Shown here: piece after piece, positions 27,166 through 35,413 of the stretch | How the letters are laid out: every line of letters begins with the position of its first letter | How positions within the stretch are numbered: the stretch's first letter is position 1 | Notes under the pieces: model-generated | Database searches by the model: none | Seen by the model: the letters and a program-made list of their open reading frames with translations, nothing else | What the model was told of the DNA's origin: nothing | DNA from: Bacteroidales bacterium | Lineage (GTDB): Bacteria; Bacteroidota; Bacteroidia; Bacteroidales; JAIOZK01 | Direction: 5' to 3' | Assembly (NCBI GenBank): GCA_021740625.1 | Contig: JAIOZK010000015.1 | Span: forward strand, 32,161-96,160 | Length of the DNA stretch: 64,000 nt | Position numbers and translations under genes: made by a program

Positions 27166-29544
27166 CTATTCATAACGCAATGCATCCACGGGCTTGGTTC
27201 TGGCTGCTTTCACGGATTGATAAATGACTGTGACAACAGCCTGGATATAAGCAAGGGCTGCTGCCAAGAGGAAAAACCACCAGAAATGCATGATCTCAAT
27301 GCGGTATTCAAATTTTTGCAACCAGTTTTCCATAAAATAATAGGCCACAGGCCAGGCAATGAGGTTGGCAATAAGAGCCCATTTTGTGGTGCTGTTCAAC
27401 AACAGGAATACAATGCTGCCTGCATTGGCGCCCAGTGTTTTTCTTATACCAATCTCCTTTCTTCTTTTTTGCATGATCAGTGCCGTTAAGGAAAAAATCC
27501 CAAGGATGGAGATCAGTATGGCGAGTATGGCCGCATAGGTAAAAAGCCTGAAGCTCCTGTTCTCTGCATCATACAGATTTTGAAAAGCTGCATCCACGAA
27601 AAAGTAATCCGTTTCATAGGCGGGATCAAAAGCCTGAATTTTTTCTTTTATTTTCTGCAGGCTCTCCTTTGTGCTCCCGGGAACAATGCGAACGGAAACA
27701 TAGGAGAAATAATGGCTCGACATTTTCAGGATCAGGGGTTCGATGGGACTGTGCAGGGATTTCACATGATAATTTTTCAACACACCAATGATTCTCCCCT
27801 TCCTGTCCATTTCATAAATGTTTTTTCCTACCGGATCTTCAAGGCCCAGTTTTTCTGCAGCAATTTCATTCAGGATGAATTTAGCCGTATCCAGTCCGTA
27901 TTCTTTAGAAAAGTCCCTGCCCGCAGCCAATTCTAAACCATAGGTTTCCAGATAATCATGCTGTACGCGGTTGATGTTGATCAGAATGGAATTATCGAAA
28001 TCATCCCCTTCCTTATGAACCATATTGTTGCTGCTTCTTTCTTTACCCGGAACCAGGTTAGAGGCCGTAACACTGATTACTTGCGGAATTTGCTCCAGTT
28101 CAGTTTTCAAACTTTCGTAGCTGTTCCTCAATTTTTCAGTAAAATTCTGATAGACAACGACATTTTCCTTGTCAAATCCCAGTTCTTTGTTTTTCACAAA
28201 GCTCATCTGTGCATAAAACAACAGTAATATCACGATCATAAAAACCGAAATACTGAATTGAAACACCACCAGCACCTTTCTCAGCGTATATTTTCCGCCG
28301 GATTGCGAAGCTCCGCGAATGGCTGAAATGGGTCGTATGCCCGACAGGTAGAAGGCAGGATATGCCCCAGACACAACTCCTACCAGAATCACAAATAAGA
28401 TCATTGCAATCAGCTTTGCTAAGCTTTGCCACCAGATAATCGGAATGGTGGTGTTCATCAGCATGCTGAAACGCTCGGCCAGTAATTCGACCCAGACCAG
28501 TGAGAACACAAATGCGATCAGGGACACAACAACGGATTCGAAAATAAATTGCCTCGCCAGACTGCTTCGATAAGCCCCTGCAACTTTTCTGATGCCGATT
28601 TCCCTTGATCTTTTTTCATATAATACAGTTGACAAATTAATAAAATTAATGACCGCGATCAGGATCACAAAAAAAGCAAGAGCCGAAAAAATATAGATAT
28701 TTGAAATACTGCTTGTTTTCGCATATTCAAAAGTATAACCCGATCTTAAATGAATATGGTTGAGGCTTTGCAGCCATGAATCCACTTCAATGGTAAAATC
28801 ACCAAATAAATCATCGATCAGTTTCATTGTCAATGTATCGACCCGGTATCCCATGCTGTCGGGATTGGCACTTTCGGCAAGAAGCAAATAAGTGGGAAAG
28901 CTGATGCCATCCCTTGTGGTAATATCATATTCGGGATTGCATATGGTGGTAAAGGAAGCGATTAAATCGAATTGCAGGTGAGAGTTCAGTGGAGGATCTT
29001 TCATAACACCTGTAATGGTGTAATTGTCTCCATCAATTTTCATACTTTGCATAAAGGGATCTTTCTTTCCAAAAACTTTTTGTGCAAGACTTTCGGTAAG
29101 CACAACGCTGTATGGATCGACAAGTGCATCATCCCTGTCGCCGCTGATCAACTGATAATCAAAGATCTGGAAAAAAGTTGAATCAATATAAATCCCTTTT
29201 GTATTGGTGAACTTTCTACCATCCTCTTTGTCGATCTCAAAACTGGCAAAGCTATAGGTGCGCACTGCATTTTCGACGCCGGGCAATTGCCGGCGTGCTT
29301 CAATACTGAGCGCCCCGATCGTAAAAGGAGCTGAAACTTCCCGACCGGCCGTTTGTGTTTTCAGCACCACGCGATAGATCCTGCCCTTCTTTTCATTAAA
29401 CTGGTCATAACTCAGTTCATGGATGATGTAATTCAGGATCATAAAACATACGGCCAGTCCGACTGATAAACCAAATACATTGATTATGGTAAAGCCCAAA
29501 TGCTTTTTCAAAAACCTTAAGGTAACTTTTATGGCATGCAGCAT
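27166..29544 (-). CDS. ABC-transporter permease, MacB/FtsX type
   Basis: 792 residues. N-terminal membrane helix after LRFLKKHLGFTIINVFGL, a large periplasmic MacB-type core domain (about 45-275), three membrane helices with EIGIRKVAGAYRSSLARQFI, then a second periplasmic domain and a C-terminal three-helix block with KEIGIRKTLGANAGSIV and a closing PVDALRYE. This duplicated layout is common in Bacteroidetes, where the proteins work with a LolD/MacB-like ATPase as mechanotransmitters rather than classical pores. No ATPase gene is in the window, so the partner is encoded elsewhere. It is similar to the gene at 30424; the two flank the oppositely oriented flavin reductase. Confidence 0.9.
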   Translation of the reverse strand: MLHAIKVTLRFLKKHLGFTIINVFGLSVGLAVCFMILNYIIHELSYDQFNEKKGRIYRVVLKTQTAGREVSAPFTIGALSIEARRQLPGVENAVRTYSFASFEIDKEDGRKFTNTKGIYIDSTFFQIFDYQLISGDRDDALVDPYSVVLTESLAQKVFGKKDPFMQSMKIDGDNYTITGVMKDPPLNSHLQFDLIASFTTICNPEYDITTRDGISFPTYLLLAESANPDSMGYRVDTLTMKLIDDLFGDFTIEVDSWLQSLNHIHLRSGYTFEYAKTSSISNIYIFSALAFFVILIAVINFINLSTVLYEKRSREIGIRKVAGAYRSSLARQFIFESVVVSLIAFVFSLVWVELLAERFSMLMNTTIPIIWWQSLAKLIAMILFVILVGVVSGAYPAFYLSGIRPISAIRGASQSGGKYTLRKVLVVFQFSISVFMIVILLLFYAQMSFVKNKELGFDKENVVVYQNFTEKLRNSYESLKTELEQIPQVISVTASNLVPGKERSSNNMVHKEGDDFDNSILININRVQHDYLETYGLELAAGRDFSKEYGLDTAKFILNEIAAEKLGLEDPVGKNIYEMDRKGRIIGVLKNYHVKSLHSPIEPLILKMSSHYFSYVSVRIVPGSTKESLQKIKEKIQAFDPAYETDYFFVDAAFQNLYDAENRSFRLFTYAAILAILISILGIFSLTALIMQKRRKEIGIRKTLGANAGSIVFLLLNSTTKWALIANLIAWPVAYYFMENWLQKFEYRIEIMHFWWFFLLAAALAYIQAVVTVIYQSVKAARTKPVDALRYE

Positions 29545-29630
29545 AAACTCTTGTCTTTGAAAAATGGGACGAACGAAAAAGGAAAAAGTTACGTGCTTGC
29601 TTGGCAGAATTTACTATCTTTAAAAAGAAT

Positions 29631-29693
29631 TACCCCGCTGCAGAGCAGGGGAGTATCAAAAGGAAAAACTTGTCCGCCTACTGGCGGATTAAA
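29631..29693 (+). repeat. 63-bp dispersed hairpin repeat, copy 1
   Basis: It starts TACCCCGCTGCAGAG and ends with the hairpin TCCGCCTACTGGCGGA followed by TTAAA. A second copy at 58189-58251 has the same length with about four differences. Copy 1 ends 10 nt before the ATG of the flavin reductase, so it forms most of that gene's leader. Confidence 0.8.
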
Positions 29694-29703
29694 AAATTAT
29701 TCA

Positions 29704-30291
29704 ATGAAATCAAAACTCGGTCCACAACGTATTATGTTTCCCCTGCCCACCGCACTTGTGGTAGCAGGCAACATGGAAAGATCAAATATCATAACCATAG
29801 CATGGATCAACATGCTTACCGGGCTGCCGCCAACCCTTGGAGTCTCGATTGGATCAAAAGGCTATTCCGCTGAACTGATCAAAAAGAACAAAGACTTTTC
29901 AGTAAACCTGGCCTCGGTGGAAATCATGAGAGAAGCTGATTTTTGCGGGATCACTTCCGGTGAGGAAGTTGACAAATTCTCCGCCACAGGCCTCACAAAG
30001 ATACCATCTGATAAGATCCATTCGCCGATCATACAGGAATGCCCGGTCAATATCGAATGCAAACTGGTCGAAACCAGGATGACCGGAAGAACCCATCAGC
30101 TTGTCGGTGAAATCTTGCAAACACACGTGGATGAGGATAAAATCAGAGACACAAAACGCCCTGACTCAATTGACATATTATCCATCAATCCGCTGATCTA
30201 TTATTCCAGGGCAAGGGAATACTGGGCCCTTGGAAGAAAAGTCGGGGATGCTTATAAGATCGGATATGAGTTGAAGCAAAGGAATGACTAA
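29704..30291 (+). CDS. Flavin reductase-like FMN-binding protein
   Basis: 195 residues from the ATG at 29704; a longer frame from 29536 would translate the dispersed repeat and is rejected. The split-barrel flavin reductase fold is shown by PTALVVAGNMERSNIITIAWINMLTGLPPTLGVSI, then KDFSVNLAS, a late QLVGEIL and NPLIYYSRAREYWALGRKVG. Such proteins bind FMN and reduce flavins with NAD(P)H or act as diflavin partners. The gene is between two ABC permease genes on the other strand, and its leader carries the 63-bp repeat, which might affect expression. Confidence 0.9.
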   Translation: MKSKLGPQRIMFPLPTALVVAGNMERSNIITIAWINMLTGLPPTLGVSIGSKGYSAELIKKNKDFSVNLASVEIMREADFCGITSGEEVDKFSATGLTKIPSDKIHSPIIQECPVNIECKLVETRMTGRTHQLVGEILQTHVDEDKIRDTKRPDSIDILSINPLIYYSRAREYWALGRKVGDAYKIGYELKQRND

Positions 30292-30423
30292 GAGATTGAG
30301 AGACTGAGTGACCTCTGAGTTTCCACTGAGGCAGCAATACATAACAGAACTTACGAAACATTCAAACGCCAGTATATCCTGATCCGGAGAGAAACAGGAA
30401 ACATCACACATCCTATTAGATGA

Positions 30424-32787
30424 TCACTCATACTTCACCACTTCGGCCGGGTTGGTATTGGCAGCCCTGAGGCTCTGGTAACTTACTGTTATAAATGCCA
30501 GCACGAAAGCCAGCAAACCGGCAAATAAAAAGATCCATAAACTCAAAGGAATGCGGATGGCAAATCTTTCGAGCCAGTTTTGCATGATATACCAGGCCAC
30601 CGGCCAGGCGATGACATTGGAAATGATCACCAGCTTCGAAAAATCCCAAGACAACAATCTCACTACGTTTCCCGATGAAGCCCCAAACACTTTGCGTATC
30701 CCTATTTCCCGGGTGCGTTGCTCAACCATGAAGGCTGCCAGTCCCAACAAACCGAGACAGGCAATCAAGATTGCAAGGATTGAGAAATATAGGAATAACT
30801 TGCCGAAGTTGCGCTCACGCTGATAAACCTTTTTAATCCAGCTGTCCATAAACTCATACACGAAAGGTTCACCCGGTACCAGGCTTTTCCATTTTTCCTC
30901 AATTTTCGACAAAGAATTTTGCAGATCATTCATATTCATTCTCAGGGCAAGATATTCGAAACCCTGCCATGGCTCATTGGTAATGATCAGGGGCAATACC
31001 TCAATGTAAAGGGGGGCAAAATAAAAATCTTTGACCACGCCGATCACTTTGTGCTTGCCGTTTCTTTCGATCTCTTTCCCGATGGGCTCCTTCCATCCGA
31101 ATTCCTTCACAAAAGCCTGGTTCACCAGGTATTGATCATCATCCAGCGAAGAAACATCTGAAAAACCCTCCCCTTTCGCAATTTCGATATCCATGGTTTC
31201 CAGGAAGTCCTCATCCACATCCAGCACATTGATCATGACCGGCTCTTCATATCCCTCGGGGAAATACCCATTCCGTGTAAAATTCCACCCGGGCATGGCA
31301 GAAGTGGCACCGGCAGCATAAACAAATGGGAAAGCTTTGAGTTCGTTTTTCAAGACTTCCACACTTTCTTTTGCATGATCACCCAACAGGGGAAAATATA
31401 CAATACTTTCTTTTTCATAACCCAGGTCCGTTTTATTCAAATGATTGAGCTGTCTGTAAATTACAATGGTTGAAATGATCAATACGGTGGTTATACAAAA
31501 CTGAAAGACTACCAGCACATTGCGGAATAACGTTTTCCCGGATGGTGAGAACCAGCCTCCTTTCAGTACTTTAACGGGTTTAACCGACGACAGGTAAAAA
31601 GCAGGATAACTTCCACTCAGTATTCCCACCAGGATCACCAGCAAAAACAATCCAAGCAGCAATACCAGATTGTCAGATGAATACAAACTAAGATTTTTTC
31701 CGACAATATTGTTGAAAGAGGGCAAAAACAATTCAACCAGCATCATTGCCAGTACTGCAGATGCAAAACTCATGATCAAAGCTTCTGTAAGAAACTGCCA
31801 GCGCAGCGACCTGCGTGTTCCACCCAGTACTTTACGGATACCCACTTCCCTGGATCGCTTTGCTGAACGGGCTGTAGAAAGATTCATAAAATTAACGCAG
31901 GCAATCAGTAAAATCATGAGTGCGATAGCAGAGAAGGTTATGAGTCCGGCAACATTGCTTCCTTCTCCATCGGCTTTCGTAAACAAATGTATATCTTCCA
32001 GGGCTTCGAAATACATATCCAACTCTACACCAATTTTTTTATATTTATGGTTGATATGTTTTTCAAGAAAAGGCGGAAGTTTTTCATAAACTGATGACAA
32101 CTCGCTGTTTTCTCGCAGCAGGATATATGTAGTATAAGCATAACCCCCGTCCCAGGAAAGATAAATATCATCATAGGTATAAAGGGTGGAAAAAGAAGCC
32201 AAAGCATCATATTGCAATGTTGAATTGGAGGGTGCATCTTCCACAATCCCCCTGACTACAAATCCATGCTTGTTATTCAGGCGCAAAACTTCGCCAACAG
32301 GGTCATCGTCGCCAAAAATCTGTTTGGCAAGCGATTCTGACAAGACCAATGAATAGGGTTCATTCAGAACGTTCTTTTCATTGCCCTTAATCAATTTAAA
32401 TGTAAAAACATCAAAAAAGCTGGAATCTGCATAGGAGAGTTGTCTTAGCTCGTGGGTTTTACCCTCATGGGCAAGAAAGGCTGATTGGGGATGAGAAAAC
32501 CTGAGCATGTTTTCGATCTCCGGAAATTCAGCAAGCAGGTCAGGCCCCATTGCTGCAGTGGAAGTTCCACCCATGCTTTGCGAATTCTGTTGCCGGAAGA
32601 TCACATTCGTCCGGTAAATCCTGTCTGAGTTTTCATGAAACCGATCATGATTGAACTCGTTAAAAACGTAAAGAAAAATGAAGATACTTGCTGTAAGCCC
32701 CACAGCCAAACCCACCAGATTGATCAGTGAAAACATGATGTTTCTTGAAAAATTCCGCAGAGCAGTCTTGATGTAATTCTTAATCAT
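30424..32787 (-). CDS. ABC-transporter permease, MacB/FtsX type (paralogue)
   Basis: 787 residues with the same plan as the gene at 27166: N-terminal helix after LRNFSRNIMFSLINLVGL, a periplasmic core domain to about 270, helices with SREVGIRKVLGGTRRSL, a second periplasmic domain with FVYEFMDSWIKKVY, and the C-terminal block REIGIRKVFGASSGNVV and AEVVKYE. It probably moves or extrudes an unknown envelope substrate, or signals, with an ATPase encoded elsewhere. No accessory membrane-fusion protein gene is present. The first 178 bp upstream hold no clear promoter. Confidence 0.9.
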   Translation of the reverse strand: MIKNYIKTALRNFSRNIMFSLINLVGLAVGLTASIFIFLYVFNEFNHDRFHENSDRIYRTNVIFRQQNSQSMGGTSTAAMGPDLLAEFPEIENMLRFSHPQSAFLAHEGKTHELRQLSYADSSFFDVFTFKLIKGNEKNVLNEPYSLVLSESLAKQIFGDDDPVGEVLRLNNKHGFVVRGIVEDAPSNSTLQYDALASFSTLYTYDDIYLSWDGGYAYTTYILLRENSELSSVYEKLPPFLEKHINHKYKKIGVELDMYFEALEDIHLFTKADGEGSNVAGLITFSAIALMILLIACVNFMNLSTARSAKRSREVGIRKVLGGTRRSLRWQFLTEALIMSFASAVLAMMLVELFLPSFNNIVGKNLSLYSSDNLVLLLGLFLLVILVGILSGSYPAFYLSSVKPVKVLKGGWFSPSGKTLFRNVLVVFQFCITTVLIISTIVIYRQLNHLNKTDLGYEKESIVYFPLLGDHAKESVEVLKNELKAFPFVYAAGATSAMPGWNFTRNGYFPEGYEEPVMINVLDVDEDFLETMDIEIAKGEGFSDVSSLDDDQYLVNQAFVKEFGWKEPIGKEIERNGKHKVIGVVKDFYFAPLYIEVLPLIITNEPWQGFEYLALRMNMNDLQNSLSKIEEKWKSLVPGEPFVYEFMDSWIKKVYQRERNFGKLFLYFSILAILIACLGLLGLAAFMVEQRTREIGIRKVFGASSGNVVRLLSWDFSKLVIISNVIAWPVAWYIMQNWLERFAIRIPLSLWIFLFAGLLAFVLAFITVSYQSLRAANTNPAEVVKYE

Positions 32788-32965
32788 GATAGTCAGTTTT
32801 CACTCCCCCATTCAAGCTACATACCAAAATAACTAATAATATAAGAGCCAATAACATAGCGACGGGTCATGAAAATAAACACATACAATGTGTCTGAATA
32901 CGAACAGCAGACTGTATCGAAATGATACACTCTTTTCTATTACCTCAGAATAATGGCAACTTTTT

Positions 32966-33373
32966 TCAGTGCCCCATGATGAACCACTCAGGATCGATAT
33001 ACTTGCTTAGTTTTGCACCATATGATGTGATTTGTTTATCATCATGCACCTGAAAGGAGGACTTCTCACCGTAGACACGTGAAATAACGACGGTAGATTT
33101 TTTGCCATCTTCGTCAAGATGGGTGATTCCGGCAAGCCCTTCTCCTTTCTCAATATCCAGGCTTTCCTGACATACCGGGCAGTAAAAATTCACCATATCT
33201 CCCGGCGACACCTTCAGGCTCGTGCTGATTTCACTGCTGTAATTTCCGATCTCCTCGTGCAAAAACACCAGGCCTTTGTTATCAATATCTTTTAAATTCC
33301 TGGCAGCAAGGACTACATTGCCTTTTACATTTATCGCGGCCCGGCAAAAAGGACATAAGTATTGTGGTTTCAT
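32966..33373 (-). CDS. Small zinc-ribbon protein of unknown function
   Basis: 135 residues from the ATG at 33373 (MKPQYLCPFCRAAI); a 16-residue upstream extension is possible but lacks support. Two CxxC pairs, CPFC near the N-terminus and CPVC at about residue 75, are likely to bind one zinc. The C-terminal part, with SRVYGEKSSFQVHDD, and YIDPEWFIMGH, is not recognised. It is soluble and single-gene, placed between the ABC permease and a lipoprotein, with no operon partner. Confidence 0.65.
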   Translation of the reverse strand: MKPQYLCPFCRAAINVKGNVVLAARNLKDIDNKGLVFLHEEIGNYSSEISTSLKVSPGDMVNFYCPVCQESLDIEKGEGLAGITHLDEDGKKSTVVISRVYGEKSSFQVHDDKQITSYGAKLSKYIDPEWFIMGH

Positions 33374-33486
33374 AGCATTGAATTTTTCTAATAAATTTAC
33401 TGCATACCGGCCAGATTTCAAAATTTAACATAAAAAAACTGCACCAGCAAAGTAAACTGATGCAGTAAAACCAATGCTGGGTTCAT

Positions 33487-34416
33487 TTACAACCAGAGAA
33501 AGATAAATCCTCCACTGTTGATCGTTTGCCATTCCAGTTTAAATTTCTTGCCACAGTCGCCCGGTTGTATCGGATTGTTATTCTCATCAAATCCATAGGT
33601 AAGGGTCAATGTGGTATTGATGTCGGGCAGGTTATAAACTTTGATACCTGCGGATGGTTTCCAGAAGCAGTCTTTCCGTCTTTCGACCGGAAGTGTAATC
33701 TGTGTATAAAACTGGTTTCCGGCACGATCCACTCCCCATACAACCAGATCATCGTATTCTCCATAGCTGCCATATCCCCATGTCTCAAGATTCAAATCCG
33801 GGAATGTACCTGTAAACAGCTTGGCACGTGCCACCTGCCAGGTTTTGGTAGTATTGTCCATGAAAGTTACTTCAACATCACCATCAATGTGATGCTCAAT
33901 ACTTTCCAGGCCATTCCCGAGATGGATAAGCATGCCACCACTTACATTTGTGTAATCATGATAACCGTTGAAGATCATCCATTTGCTGTCGCTGATACGT
34001 GTAACTTTAAAATTAATGAGCTCGACGTGTACCACGGCATTGGCCTGTGGCCAGATAGCACTCATATCTGTTCTTACAACAGCATTACCATGCCTGTAAA
34101 GCGTTTGATTACAGTTAAGACCATCAAAGGTGAGGTAAAAATACATGGTATCATTCTGGTAAATCGTAGAATCCAGAACAGAACCGCAGGGCAGATCCTG
34201 CATATCCCGCTGGGTTTCGGAGGAGAGGAAGTTACCTACATCTTCCAGCACATCATCGGTTGCACGCATAAAAAAATCTTCATCATAGGATAACTTCTCC
34301 ATTTCAGATGTATCGGTTTCCTTTTCAGGTATAGGTTCTGTTTCGTCTTTTTTACACCCGCTGATCACCAGCGCGAAAAACAACAGGAATAAAGCAGTCA
34401 ATTTCAAATTTTTCAT
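33487..34416 (-). CDS. Lipoprotein of unknown function
   Basis: 309 residues from the ATG at 34416, which gives a clean lipoprotein signal (LFLLFFALVISGC, lipobox cysteine C21) and then the usual Lys/Asp/Glu-rich export stretch KKDETEP. The mature part is mainly beta (TMYFYLTFDGLNCNQTL, VEVTFMDNTTKTW) and ends in LEWQTINSGGFIFLWL. It resembles uncharacterised outer-membrane lipoproteins of the phylum; no enzyme motif is seen. An ORF extension of 27 codons upstream lacks any signal and is rejected. The 178-bp gap to the next gene contains repeated GGATAC words only. Confidence 0.7.
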   Translation of the reverse strand: MKNLKLTALFLLFFALVISGCKKDETEPIPEKETDTSEMEKLSYDEDFFMRATDDVLEDVGNFLSSETQRDMQDLPCGSVLDSTIYQNDTMYFYLTFDGLNCNQTLYRHGNAVVRTDMSAIWPQANAVVHVELINFKVTRISDSKWMIFNGYHDYTNVSGGMLIHLGNGLESIEHHIDGDVEVTFMDNTTKTWQVARAKLFTGTFPDLNLETWGYGSYGEYDDLVVWGVDRAGNQFYTQITLPVERRKDCFWKPSAGIKVYNLPDINTTLTLTYGFDENNNPIQPGDCGKKFKLEWQTINSGGFIFLWL

Positions 34417-34594
34417 AATTGTTTGTTTTTTGATTGTTACCATATTAATTCTGTATTCATTAACAATACACATGAAACAGGATTTACCCTGATACAATAC
34501 TGCATTTTCTGTTAATTTTTGATTTTTGATAGTGATGGGGGGATACTGGATACGGGATACTGCCTGCTAAAAACTACCAATCATCTCCTCCACC

Positions 34595-35413
34595 TTACCA
34601 TACAAAAATCGTATCAGCCGTAACACCGCATGCTCCAAAATACCCAACTGCTCCATCGCTCAGGTTTCCTCCGGTGTTTGCATGGATGGGATCAAAGAGG
34701 CCACCGGTCCATGTGGTTTCAAGCAAAACATCCCGGATATATGCAGCATGCTCCTCCGTGAGGGAATATCTTTTTTGGAGGATAATGGTTCCGGCAGGGA
34801 AATGCACCTTTTCAGCAGCCGGTGCAAATATCTGGCTGACATCCAGACTTGGCAATGCATAATAGTACAACAGTGCCCTTGTGTCATTTTCAGCCGAATC
34901 AGCATAGGGTGGCAAATACGACCAGTCGAGATACAATTCATACATTGCAGGGGTATTGAAATCGTATTCGTTGCTTACCTGTCTTATCTCAAAAAGATCA
35001 CTGCCCGGAACTTGCTGGTATTCCAGTTTTTGAAAATCCTTGCCTGGCTGCATATAGGCAACTGCCTGGTATTCTTTGCCCTCGCTTTTCACCGAAAGCC
35101 GGTAGTACCGGTCGGGCGTTGCAGCAAGCGGAAAAGCCGTAAAGTAATACCCTGGATACAAATTGGATTCATGCAAAAAAACCAGGGTATCTTTGCTGAT
35201 GATCCTGACATTTGCATTGCATACTGCTTCGGGCTTTTCATTCAATTCCTTGATAGGATGAAAAATTTCAATACGCTGGTACTTGTGTTCATTCGTAATG
35301 ATACCATCTATTACGATGACTCCGGGATCTTCATTTTCCAGGGGCCAGTCCGCTTCTTCTTCACATGAAACCATCAGCAAAACGAACAATATGTAAAATA
35401 CTTTCCTGATCAT
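34595..35413 (-). CDS. DUF4249 lipoprotein
   Basis: 272 residues with a lipobox (YILFVLLMVSC, C17) and the DUF4249 start VIVIDGIITNEHKYQRIEIFHP, then the middle PDRYYRLSVKSEGKEYQA and the conserved C-terminal GNLSDGAVGYFGACGVTADTIFV. DUF4249 proteins are surface or outer-membrane lipoproteins encoded right after TonB receptors; they may help to bind the ligand, as SusD does for SusC, though this is not shown. Its ATG overlaps the receptor's stop by 4 nt, so the two are translationally coupled. Confidence 0.9.
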   Translation of the reverse strand: MIRKVFYILFVLLMVSCEEEADWPLENEDPGVIVIDGIITNEHKYQRIEIFHPIKELNEKPEAVCNANVRIISKDTLVFLHESNLYPGYYFTAFPLAATPDRYYRLSVKSEGKEYQAVAYMQPGKDFQKLEYQQVPGSDLFEIRQVSNEYDFNTPAMYELYLDWSYLPPYADSAENDTRALLYYYALPSLDVSQIFAPAAEKVHFPAGTIILQKRYSLTEEHAAYIRDVLLETTWTGGLFDPIHANTGGNLSDGAVGYFGACGVTADTIFVW

